Origin: Phocaeicola coprocola DSM 17136 | Lineage (GTDB): Bacteria > Bacteroidota > Bacteroidia > Bacteroidales > Bacteroidaceae | Direction of reading: 5' to 3' | DNA: 64,000 nucleotides | NCBI RefSeq assembly: GCF_000154845.1 | Contig: NZ_DS981457.1 | Span: 1 to 64,000 of the forward strand | Shown: one piece after another, positions 1-6,787 of the stretch | Layout: every line of letters begins with the position of its first letter | How positions within the stretch are numbered: position 1 is the first letter of the stretch | Program-made: the position numbers and the translations under genes | Notes under the pieces: model-generated | Told to the model about the DNA's origin: nothing | Databases searched by the model: none | The model's input: the letters and a program-made list of their open reading frames with translations, nothing else

Positions 1-576
1 AATTTCAAATTCGCCGATTGTTTGGGTACAAATGTCAATGTACGGAATAGTCTTGACTATCTTGATGTTTTCAATATCCTCACTTCCTCCCAAAGCCAAA
101 AGTAGAGAATATCCGAAACACTCGTCATAGTCTGGAGTTCCGAGTTTTTCTTGTATTACAGGATAATTTTCTAAATCAAACCAACCTTTTAAGAAACTTT
201 CGTTTACCATGACCTTATTAAAAATCGCACGAAGATTGGCGGGAAGTATTAAATATGTTCCGTATCTGACATTCAGATAAACAACGTAATTATTCAGTCT
301 CGGATTCTTTACATAGGCAAAGAGATCGCCGAAAGCCGTACACATGAATGGTAGAAATGATTGGTCATCCTCCTTTTCAAAACAGGAGTTTATCACATCC
401 TGATAATCGGACGGATTGATGAGCTTAAACAGTCCATTACAAAAACTTCCCAACCCGACCTCCTGCCATAAAGTATTCAGTTCGGGATAAGACAAATCAG
501 CATATTTAGCAATAAAAGTATCATCTACTGCTTGCCTCTTACTATTGAGGCTTTTTTCTAAAAATTCTTCGTACAT
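1..576 (-). CDS. GAD-like/DUF1851 immunity protein (3' end outside window)
   Basis: The frame is open from an ATG at 576 to the left edge, giving at least 192 residues, and its end lies outside the window. The segment with TLWQEVGLGSFCNGLFK followed by INPSDYQ (residues about 35-60) is the pattern I associate with GAD-like/DUF1851 proteins. That family includes the Tdi1-type immunity protein that neutralises a type VI secretion ADP-ribosylating toxin. It is the leftmost visible member of a row of single small genes, each followed by the same hairpin repeat, and no toxin gene lies next to it. I infer an orphan immunity protein acting in the cytoplasm. The family call rests on remembered motifs. 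Confidence 0.6.
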   Translation of the reverse strand, partial: MYEEFLEKSLNSKRQAVDDTFIAKYADLSYPELNTLWQEVGLGSFCNGLFKLINPSDYQDVINSCFEKEDDQSFLPFMCTAFGDLFAYVKNPRLNNYVVYLNVRYGTYLILPANLRAIFNKVMVNESFLKGWFDLENYPVIQEKLGTPDYDECFGYSLLLALGGSEDIENIKIVKTIPYIDICTQTIGEFEI

Positions 577-597
577 ATTTCTACGTTTTATGGTTGA

Positions 598-646
598 TAA
601 TGTTTGGTGGCTAATCGACCTTTTCGGGAGGTTAAGCCGCATGTTA
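598..646 (-). repeat. Cassette-boundary hairpin repeat R1 (degenerate copy)
   Basis: It begins with TAATG and ends with GTTA like its sister copies. Arms GTGGCT/AGCCGC and ACCT/AGGT pair around the loop TTTCGGG. Its internal loop is larger than in copies R2-R6. It lies 21 nt upstream of the start codon at 576 and 8 nt beyond the stop of the next gene. Confidence 0.65.
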
Positions 647-654
647 TACACATT

Positions 655-1287
655 TTATACATAGTAATAATACCAATTACTATTAAAATTATTATCAAAA
701 TTTTCCTTACTATCCAATTTTATATGAAAGTTTTCTTTTGTGAAAAATCCAAATTCATCATAGCGATTCAACAAATCTAAATACATTTCCGACCATATAT
801 CTATAAATCCTCTTTCTTTATATTGCCTTACTTGCTTATCCTCATACAAGAAAAAAACAACATTAGCCAAACAGCGAGAAATTTCCCATAAATCATTACA
901 ATGCAGTTTTTCTTTCAATTCTAATATTTCAAGTTGAGTAATGCTGTTATTTGCTTCCTCTTTTGCTAATGTTTCAAATGCTTGATAAGATAGACAAATG
1001 CTATCGGATTTATTTTCTACATTCGCAATTTGTTTGAATTGCTTTAATATTGCATTTCTTTTTCGAGAATCGACAACAAACCGTTCTTTATAAAAAGAAT
1101 TTGCCTCATTTTCATATTTGAACCAAAGAGTTAGATTAATTGAATCTTCTCTTTTTGTACAAGTCACATTGATTACTTGTACAGAAAGTCGTTCCTGTAT
1201 ATAATTGGCAAGTTGTGTATATTCTTTATTCATTCTTTCTTGTTCGAGTAATATTCTCTTGGTTTGTTGAAATTCGCTATCTGTCAT
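655..1287 (-). CDS. Uncharacterised 210-aa protein, candidate immunity gene
   Basis: I do not recognise a family. The protein is 210 residues, lysine- and glutamate-rich in its first half, with no signal peptide or membrane segment, and ends in a tyrosine run (NWYYYYV). A helical segment with LEILELKEKLHCNDLWEI (about residues 118-135) precedes a mixed region with FIDIWSEMYLDLLNRY. It is low in GC like most of the array. It is a compact cassette: the start is 14 nt from repeat R2 and the stop is 8 nt from R1. An immunity or other anti-toxin role is inferred only from its neighbours. Confidence 0.7.
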   Translation of the reverse strand: MTDSEFQQTKRILLEQERMNKEYTQLANYIQERLSVQVINVTCTKREDSINLTLWFKYENEANSFYKERFVVDSRKRNAILKQFKQIANVENKSDSICLSYQAFETLAKEEANNSITQLEILELKEKLHCNDLWEISRCLANVVFFLYEDKQVRQYKERGFIDIWSEMYLDLLNRYDEFGFFTKENFHIKLDSKENFDNNFNSNWYYYYV

Positions 1288-1301
1288 TTCTTTTATGTGT
1301 A

Positions 1302-1349
1302 TAATGGTTTGGTGAGGAACAGCATTAAGCTGTTATCTCGACCTTGTTA
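1302..1349 (-). repeat. Cassette-boundary hairpin repeat R2
   Basis: The conserved ends are TAATGGTTTG and TTGTTA. The inner stem AACAGC/GCTGTT has the loop ATTAA. A small internal loop follows (G on one side, AT on the other), then an outer stem GGT-GAG/CTC-g-ACC. The architecture is the same as R3-R6 with a different stem sequence. Confidence 0.85.
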
Positions 1350-1355
1350 ACGATT

Positions 1356-2054
1356 TTATTTCACAATCATAAACTCATTCCCATATGGATAAAAGCCTTT
1401 ATTTATCCATAGTTTGGAGTAGTCTGATAATTTGTAAATTTCAGGTTTATACAGATTCAACACCTTATCCAAAGCACTCTCTCGGAATATTATTCCATCA
1501 CCATATTCTATGCTATTCAAAACAAAGAAATTCTGTTTGATGGAATTGTCTTTCAGTTTCATATCAGGATATACTGTAAAACTAATTCCTAATTTTTTCT
1601 CTACATCATTTTGATGAAATGTTATACCTTTCCCGAAATGGAAAGAATCATTGTCAAAATGGTTTATACGTAAAGCGTAGTATTTTTTATCCGTTAGAGA
1701 TTCGTTTTTCTTGTTTACTACCTTGACAGTTGCAATATCATATTTATCAATGAATCCATTTTCTTGAAGTAAAGACAAAAACTCTTCCGATACGATTTTT
1801 AGTTTTATGCTCCACTGGTCACAAAAATCAAATTGCAAAATTCCCGGTTTCTTGTTGCATACGAGGTATAAGACGGGAGGCAAGTTTTCTTCCCAACCAT
1901 TCTTGTCTTTCCACATCCATCTCCATTTAGTTTGAAATCGTTGTCTTTTACTTTCATCATAAGTATCACATACATCAAATTTACCATATTCCAATAATCC
2001 TTTAGGAAGTTTATCTATCCCATATCGCCAAATATAAAGTTCCTCTGTATTCAT
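1356..2054 (-). CDS. Uncharacterised 232-aa protein, possible Imm43/DUF1629-like immunity protein
   Basis: The protein has 232 residues, is soluble and aromatic-rich (WRYGIDKLPKG near the N-terminus, FRESALDKVLNLYKPEIY near residue 205). The mix of beta-rich segments with a FLSLLQENGFIDKYDIATV segment resembles polymorphic-toxin immunity proteins of the Imm43/DUF1629 type, but I cannot confirm the family. It is a single gene bounded by repeats R2 and R3, with 6 nt between its stop and R2 and 12 nt between R3 and its start. No partner gene is visible. Confidence 0.65.
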   Translation of the reverse strand: MNTEELYIWRYGIDKLPKGLLEYGKFDVCDTYDESKRQRFQTKWRWMWKDKNGWEENLPPVLYLVCNKKPGILQFDFCDQWSIKLKIVSEEFLSLLQENGFIDKYDIATVKVVNKKNESLTDKKYYALRINHFDNDSFHFGKGITFHQNDVEKKLGISFTVYPDMKLKDNSIKQNFFVLNSIEYGDGIIFRESALDKVLNLYKPEIYKLSDYSKLWINKGFYPYGNEFMIVK

Positions 2055-2066
2055 AATTATTATCGT

Positions 2067-2111
2067 TAATGGTTTAGCGGGGAACGCTGTAAGCGTTATC
2101 CCGGTTTGTTA
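2067..2111 (-). repeat. Cassette-boundary hairpin repeat R3
   Basis: TAATGGTTT at one end and TTGTTA at the other. Inner stem AACGCT/AGCGTT with loop GTA, the G-versus-AT internal loop, and an outer stem CGGG/CCCG. About 110 nt without a gene separate it from the stop of the next cassette. I see no other feature in that stretch. Confidence 0.85.
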
Positions 2112-2223
2112 GCAAAATATTATACCCATTCTAATATTGGGTTAGGTCTATGAATAAAATACCGTTTATTATCCGAAATTGAAAATATCATTCCCGAATG
2201 CAATTTCGTTCAAGTTCCTCTTT

Positions 2224-3234
2224 TTACAATCCACAACGCCTCCACCCGTCTGTCCGCATCTGTACTGCATCGATTTTCCATGCTTCCCCCACACGTTTCA
2301 TACAGAAACGATAGTCGAGATTGATTCTTTCATCCTGCGCATAGATGTAAAGTTTGTTGCGGGAAACCTGTTCGGCATCAACCAGGCGGAAGGTGGCATA
2401 CGTCCCCTCTGGAGAAAGCGACAAAGCGAGCGGCCGATACCCCATCCGTGGCTTCTCGGATACATACTGCTGCCAGATCTGCTGCAACTTCGGTCGCACA
2501 TCCGGCGCATCAAAATCTGTCTGGTCGGTATATTTCTCCCATTGAGTCATGGCGGCAAAGAAAGCATACAGCACCTGTTCCGCCTGATGAACCGCATCAG
2601 CGTCCACCTCCAACTTCTTCTTCGCCTGGCTTCGTTGCAACGAGGCGAACAGCTCCATCTGCTCCTGGGTAAAGAGGTCGCCAGGACGCAAGGAAAGGCG
2701 TTTATTGAAAGCAATGCCAAGCACCCCTTCATAAGTGATCTGAGTTTGTCGAACATGCAAATGATTCAGCTTAGGAAGCTGAGCAGCCCGATGCAACCCC
2801 TCATCGTCCAGCGACGTGGCACTCAAGTCCAACAGAGCCACCTTACTTGCCTGCATCATGGACAACCCCTTTCCCGTAATTGCAGAATTTCCTGCCAAGA
2901 GCAGATACTCCAAAGTGGGCATGGTGGCAAATACCGCAAAGCATGCGTCGGTAAGCTCCGCATATTCGATCCCTACATTGACCATTTTCTTGGCACCTGC
3001 CAGCGGTTGAATCTGTTCGTCCGTCAAAGGGTAATGCTTGACATGAAATCCCACCAAAGCAGGATAAGCGCCAATCTGTTGCATCACCTCCACAGATAGC
3101 TCGGGCATGAGCATCACCTTATCGCCATCAAAAATCAGTTTGCCGTCTTCCCAGTTGATGGTACGTGCCCGCTTGGGAAAAGAAGTAAGTTCTTTTATCA
3201 TCGTTCTATCATTTTTAAGGTAATCTTTGTTCAT
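2224..3234 (-). CDS. Leucine-rich-repeat protein with C-terminal NTF2-like immunity domain
   Basis: It has 336 residues. The middle (about residues 65-185) carries irregular leucine-rich repeats, for example LEYLLLAGN, VALLDLSATSLDDEGL and LNHLHVRQTQITYEG. The C-terminal part (about 205-336) reads as an NTF2-fold immunity domain, with AEQVLYAFFAAMTQWE at its start and YRFCMKRVGEAWKIDAVQMR near its end. This combination occurs in Bacteroidales next to secreted toxins and in orphan immunity arrays. The gene is visibly GC-richer than its neighbours, which suggests a different donor. It begins MNKDYLKNDRTMIKELTSF, so an internal start at MIKEL is possible. It is bounded by R3 and R4. Confidence 0.75.
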   Translation of the reverse strand: MNKDYLKNDRTMIKELTSFPKRARTINWEDGKLIFDGDKVMLMPELSVEVMQQIGAYPALVGFHVKHYPLTDEQIQPLAGAKKMVNVGIEYAELTDACFAVFATMPTLEYLLLAGNSAITGKGLSMMQASKVALLDLSATSLDDEGLHRAAQLPKLNHLHVRQTQITYEGVLGIAFNKRLSLRPGDLFTQEQMELFASLQRSQAKKKLEVDADAVHQAEQVLYAFFAAMTQWEKYTDQTDFDAPDVRPKLQQIWQQYVSEKPRMGYRPLALSLSPEGTYATFRLVDAEQVSRNKLYIYAQDERINLDYRFCMKRVGEAWKIDAVQMRTDGWRRCGL

Positions 3235-3251
3235 AGACTTTCTGTTTTTGC

Positions 3252-3298
3252 TAATGGTTTGAAAAGGAACACCGTTCAGGAGTTATCTTTTCTTGTTA
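3252..3298 (-). repeat. Cassette-boundary hairpin repeat R4
   Basis: TAATGGTTTG and TTGTTA ends. Inner stem AAC-a-CC/GG-a-GTT with loop GTTCA, the G-versus-AT internal loop, and an outer stem GAAAAG/CTTTTC. The TAA stop codon of the next gene (3283-3285) lies inside its right arm, so the gene end and the repeat overlap. Confidence 0.85.
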
Positions 3299-3838
3299 GA
3301 TGTATTTTCATTTTTCCACTTCTGAATTTCAGCCAATAATTCATCTGAATAGTTTACAGATATAATTTGGGGCTTTTTTTCTAATACCTCATTTTCTTCT
3401 GTACGCTCACATAAATGCAGAAAATAATCTTTTAATGAATCTGCAATCTTAATATGTGATTGTTCATTCTCGGAAAAATCATGTGAAATGAAATACACAG
3501 ATTGTTCTTGCATACTATATGCAATATAATCACCTGGAGTAGCTTCAGCAAATGGCAAAAAATCAGTTCTGAAAAGATCATCATTATTTTCTAATATATC
3601 GAATAAATCTTTTTGATACAAAGAAAGGAACTGCCCAAACTCTAAGAAAATAGAATTACCCAATATTGGGATATGCGTTGTTACATTAAACCCAACTTCA
3701 TTATTAAAACTATATCCATGATATTTTATCAGAATATCCCTTAAAAGTTTGGGAATATCTTTCCTTAGATAATTCTCAATTGACCTGATTTCATTTTCAA
3801 GGTCATGCAAACTTAATGACTTTTCATGGCTTATATTA

Positions 3839-5423
3839 CTTAAGTTTCGCAAGTAAAGTGTAGCTCCTCAGGCGGCTGGTGTCAGCCTGTCGAAAGCCTG
3901 CTTTACTGCTTTGATTTGTTTATCGTTTGATATTACTTGTTCTGTCAGAACCATTGCATCACAGTTAAGTACCTCGGCAATGACGTTTATAACTTCTACG
4001 ATCAGCAGCCAAATTTTTTCGGCTACTGAAAGTTCAACAGAGTTCTTTGAAATTTCAGCAAAGAGTCCTCCGATAGTTTCGTATGACTCATTGCGTTTGA
4101 CATAACTGAGTATATTGTACTGTAGTACGCACAATGATATGCCTGCAATCTGTCCGGCGAAGTCTCTGCACTGGTTCTTTCCGAGTTTGAGGTTTTGCTT
4201 CATCTCTTTATGAGCCACTTCGATAACCCATCTTCTTGAATAAAGTCTGAAGGCTTCTTTTGCATCAAGTTTAAGATCAGAGGTAAGCAGAGCATTCCAA
4301 TTGCCGTTCTTACCTCTTCTGTAGAAGAGCAGACTGACCTTAATGCCGGAGATTTTAGCAGAGACAGTTGCTGTGTAGTAACCGATTGAGCGGCTATACT
4401 TTACGCTCTTGGATTTCTGGAGAGCCTTGATAAGCTCAGGCGCTGTCTTGTTTCCAAGATCTGTCTCATACTTGGTCTTGCCCATCTTTATCATTCCGAT
4501 AAGGTGGCATCCAAAGTGCCTTGAGACTACGAACTTCAAAAGCTCAAAGCAGGTAAACCAGCTGTCAACAAGAAGATAATCGAAACGTACGCCCTCTATG
4601 ATTGAGCGTTTGAGCATACTGATGGCCGTCTCAATCTTACTTGCAAAATACTCAGCGCTACGCCTGGCAATACACTTATCCTCTGAGTGTTCCTTGCAGT
4701 AGCGAGCTTCCGTCTGTTTCTTGGATAAACCCTGTGGCTTATCGCTTCGTTTTCCTTCCTCTCCATGAAGAGAAAAGTCAAGGAGAAACTGGGATACACC
4801 ATCCGTAAAACAGAGGAACATTGCCTTGAATCCAAGTATAGGCTTCATTTGGGTATGAGAGAATACCTTGCCAATCTTCTCGGTCTTGAATCCGGTCTTC
4901 GGAAGGTCTGTATCATCGATGATGACACACCTGATGTCCGACTTCAATGTCGTTCTACGTTTCACACGTGAATACACCTGCCTGAAAACCGAGTAGATTA
5001 TACGTCGCCAATTGATGTTGCCGTCGTTCATGAAACGATAGAACATATCTTTGTGGCAGACAAACATCTTGCCCAGGGCAGAAGACGAATAGTTGGCAGC
5101 ATTCTTAATTGAAAAGAACGGGAACAGAACAAGCAGCTGCAACACCTGAAGACAGGTGAATTTGCAATTCGGATTCTTAACTGACCCGATGACTTTGCTT
5201 TGTATCCTTATGCTGTTCATAATGGTTGATATGCTGTTTATTGCCTTGCTAGAGTCATTCTTTGCAAAAAACTCTTGGAGTTCACCGATAATATATCTAT
5301 TTTTGTTCATGGCTAAAGGGTGCTATATCGTTTGTTTGGCGACATTAATATAGTGATAATCATCGAATTATCAAACTCTTTAGCCTTTTTTATTACATTA
5401 TTTGAGTACTTGCGAAACTTGAA
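3839..5423 (-). mobile_element. IS4-family insertion sequence with 8-bp target duplication
   Basis: The element is 1585 bp and encodes one transposase. Its ends are near-perfect 17-nt inverted repeats that share AAGTTTCGCAAGTA, at 3839-3855 and 5407-5423. It is flanked on both sides by the direct repeat TTATATTA (3831-3838 and 5424-5431). Ends and duplication are both intact, so the insertion appears recent and simple. Confidence 0.9.
3868..5310 (-). CDS. IS4-family DDE transposase
   Basis: The 480-residue transposase catalyses cut-and-paste transposition of the surrounding element. The acidic residues expected of the DDE catalytic core are visible: VIIDDTDLPKTG (about residue 130), DYLLVDSWFTC (about residue 245), and the Y-(2)-R-(3)-E-(6)-K signature in YSRRWVIEVAHKEMK, which marks the IS4 family. 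The reading frame is uninterrupted and the terminal repeats are intact, so the copy is probably functional. Confidence 0.93.
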   Translation of the reverse strand: MNKNRYIIGELQEFFAKNDSSKAINSISTIMNSIRIQSKVIGSVKNPNCKFTCLQVLQLLVLFPFFSIKNAANYSSSALGKMFVCHKDMFYRFMNDGNINWRRIIYSVFRQVYSRVKRRTTLKSDIRCVIIDDTDLPKTGFKTEKIGKVFSHTQMKPILGFKAMFLCFTDGVSQFLLDFSLHGEEGKRSDKPQGLSKKQTEARYCKEHSEDKCIARRSAEYFASKIETAISMLKRSIIEGVRFDYLLVDSWFTCFELLKFVVSRHFGCHLIGMIKMGKTKYETDLGNKTAPELIKALQKSKSVKYSRSIGYYTATVSAKISGIKVSLLFYRRGKNGNWNALLTSDLKLDAKEAFRLYSRRWVIEVAHKEMKQNLKLGKNQCRDFAGQIAGISLCVLQYNILSYVKRNESYETIGGLFAEISKNSVELSVAEKIWLLIVEVINVIAEVLNCDAMVLTEQVISNDKQIKAVKQAFDRLTPAA

Positions 5424-5503
5424 TTATATTATATAATCCACCAAGAGTATTAAAATGCTTATTTATCGTTTCTATCGTTTTCATATTATTGAGTAATTAC
5501 ATC

Positions 5504-5548
5504 TAATGGTTAGAAAGGAGCATCGTTAGATGCTATCTTTCGTTGTTA
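5504..5548 (-). repeat. Cassette-boundary hairpin repeat R5
   Basis: TAATGG and TTGTTA ends. Perfect inner stem AGCATC/GATGCT with loop GTTA, the G-versus-AT internal loop, and an outer stem GAAAG/CTTTC. The neighbouring gene reads through the right arm and stops in the loop at 5526-5528. Confidence 0.88.
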
Positions 5549-5993
5549 CTAACTTATTTATAAATCTCAATCCGGTGAATAAACACCCAATCCCCAAAAG
5601 AGGATAAATAATGCCGCATAAAACTGCGAGCATATTCAATCCTCCTTCATCTCCCGTGAAGCCGTCTAAGTTGACAGCTTGCAATATGAAGTTTGTAATT
5701 TGCCAATCTAATAGACTTTGGTCTATACAGATAAAGGCAAGCCACAAAATGACAGAGCAACATTCCAGACCCAGCAATAACATTATCACTTTTGGGTGCA
5801 TTGCGTATAGTTTATAGACCTTGTAGATTACAGTTACATCTGTAATAATAAGTAAACCTAAAAAACAATACTCCATAATGCCATATATCCTGAACAGACG
5901 ACCAAAACCTAAGCCACCACAAAATAATGTTATGACTATCAATAAAGCACTGAAAGCAGTCAATGATACTATGGATTGGACAGTTTTATTCAT
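5526..5993 (-). CDS. Small multi-pass membrane protein, candidate immunity gene
   Basis: The protein has 155 residues and about four predicted membrane segments: SLTAFSALLIVITLFCGG, MEYCFLGLLIITDVTVIY, VIMLLLGLECCSVILWLAF and a C-terminal MLAVLCGIIYPLLGIGCLF. I recognise no family. Small inner-membrane proteins of this kind are common partners of pore-forming or periplasmic toxins, so its place between R5 and R6 makes immunity plausible, but this is inference. Its last residues (DSI) and its stop codon are encoded by repeat R5. Confidence 0.7.
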   Translation of the reverse strand: MNKTVQSIVSLTAFSALLIVITLFCGGLGFGRLFRIYGIMEYCFLGLLIITDVTVIYKVYKLYAMHPKVIMLLLGLECCSVILWLAFICIDQSLLDWQITNFILQAVNLDGFTGDEGGLNMLAVLCGIIYPLLGIGCLFTGLRFINKLVTTKDSI

Positions 5994-6007
5994 CGTACTA
6001 TTGTTAG

Positions 6008-6053
6008 TAATGGTTTGACAAGGAGCTGCGTTAGCGGCTATCTTGGCTCGTTA
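6008..6053 (-). repeat. Cassette-boundary hairpin repeat R6
   Basis: TAATGGTTTG and CGTTA ends. Inner stem AGCTGC/GCGGCT (one T-G wobble) with loop GTTA, the G-versus-AT internal loop, and an outer stem CAAG/CTTG. The GTTA end supplies the TAA stop of the next gene. Confidence 0.86.
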
Positions 6054-6482
6054 GTAGCTTAGTTTACCTTTATCCTCATTGCGATATAAAAGGTTCATCA
6101 GCTTATTATAATTTCTCCCGTATAACAATATTTCATCATCATACACTCCATATATATTCTCATTTTCATCTGAGACTAATACCATGTGACCTGTATATAT
6201 TTCGGCAAATGGAACAATGGAAGTAACCGATAGCTTTTTCGTTAATACAGGATGCAGATATTTATATGGATAATCCTTTAACACCTTCTCCACTTGGAAA
6301 TCAACATCTGATTGTGGGAAGGTAATTTTGTATCCATAAAAATAGCATAGGAAGTCTATTAGTTTATCTGTTGGGTAATAATTTGCCCGGAAATATAAAT
6401 CTAATAGATAATCTGCATCAATTATCGGCTGCCCTTTCCATTGATACCGAATATGCAAATATTGTTTTACTTCTTCTTCCAT
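6051..6482 (-). CDS. SUKH-3-like immunity protein
   Basis: The protein has 143 residues. The segment VPFAEIYTGHMVLVSDENEN followed by IYGVYDDEILLYGRNYNKLM (about residues 88-130) fits the SUKH-3 subfamily of the SMI1/KNR4 superfamily, which are cytoplasmic proteins that bind and neutralise nuclease and other polymorphic toxins. The length is typical. It is the second SUKH-type gene in the array and has no adjacent toxin gene. It is bounded by R6 (which carries its stop codon) and R7. Confidence 0.75.
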   Translation of the reverse strand: MEEEVKQYLHIRYQWKGQPIIDADYLLDLYFRANYYPTDKLIDFLCYFYGYKITFPQSDVDFQVEKVLKDYPYKYLHPVLTKKLSVTSIVPFAEIYTGHMVLVSDENENIYGVYDDEILLYGRNYNKLMNLLYRNEDKGKLSY

Positions 6483-6513
6483 ATTTTGACTTTTATAATC
6501 GCACTATTGCTAC

Positions 6514-6559
6514 TAATGGGATGCAGCTTGCCACCATTAGGTGGCACAGGTGCTTGTTA
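6514..6559 (-). repeat. Cassette-boundary hairpin repeat R7 (divergent copy)
   Basis: Starts with TAATGG and ends with TTGTTA. The perfect inner stem GCCACC/GGTGGC has loop ATTA, and a weaker outer part pairs GCA with TGC. It diverges from the R2-R6 architecture in the internal loop. It is the last copy before the array meets the conjugative-element genes. Confidence 0.75.
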
Positions 6560-6565
6560 ACAACT

Positions 6566-6781
6566 CTATTTCTTTTTCAGCTTATAAATATAAGGCAATG
6601 AAAGGCTCTCTGCACATGAAATTGTAGCTAAGCCCATATCATAACTGACTCTTATGGAAAATGATATATCTGAATCTTCATACCAATATTCAACGACAGG
6701 ATACAATGAACCATCTTCTGCGAAATCTGTTTCAGAAGCAAGATAAGCGTAATCGGATATAGAAGCATAGCCTTTATGCAT
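6566..6781 (-). CDS. Short unknown protein at the array junction, possibly a remnant
   Basis: The frame encodes 71 residues, with VEYWYEDSDISFSIRVSYDM in the middle. I recognise no family. It has no hairpin repeat on its upstream side and starts only 7 nt from the end of the truncated methylase, so it may be the C-terminal remnant of a longer cassette gene cut at the junction. Its stop is 6 nt from R7, like other cassettes. Confidence 0.5.
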   Translation of the reverse strand: MHKGYASISDYAYLASETDFAEDGSLYPVVEYWYEDSDISFSIRVSYDMGLATISCAESLSLPYIYKLKKK

Positions 6782-6787
6782 ATCTGT

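Larger units (their letters stand above)
3283..5484 (-). pseudogene. SUKH (SMI1/KNR4) immunity gene split by an IS4-family element
   Basis: The C-terminal part (3283-3838) carries SUKH features: FLPFAEATPGDYIAYS, then VYFISHDFSE and KIADSLKDYFLHL. The N-terminal part (5424-5484) begins with an ATG at 5484 and reads MKTIETINKHFNTLGGLYN. If the IS and one copy of the 8-bp duplication TTATATTA are removed, the two parts join in frame (GGLYN then ISHEKSLSLHD) to give about 202 residues, the usual size for a SUKH protein. The remaining fragment could start only from a TTG supplied by the IS end. SUKH proteins are toxin-neutralising immunity proteins; this copy is probably inactive. The intact start lay 19 nt from repeat R5. 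Confidence 0.9.

Noticed and set aside
2179..3099. A 306-residue plus-strand frame opposite the LRR/NTF2-like gene
   Set aside because: The minus-strand gene has recognisable repeats and cassette boundaries; the plus-strand protein has no domain-like pattern.
598..6559. The regularly spaced repeats as a CRISPR array
   Set aside because: Spacing is 400-2200 nt with genes between the copies, stem sequences differ from copy to copy, and no cas genes are present.
655..6781. Toxin-antitoxin or toxin-immunity operons in the array
   Set aside because: No gene shows a toxin or effector domain or a secretion signal; all members look like lone immunity-size proteins.
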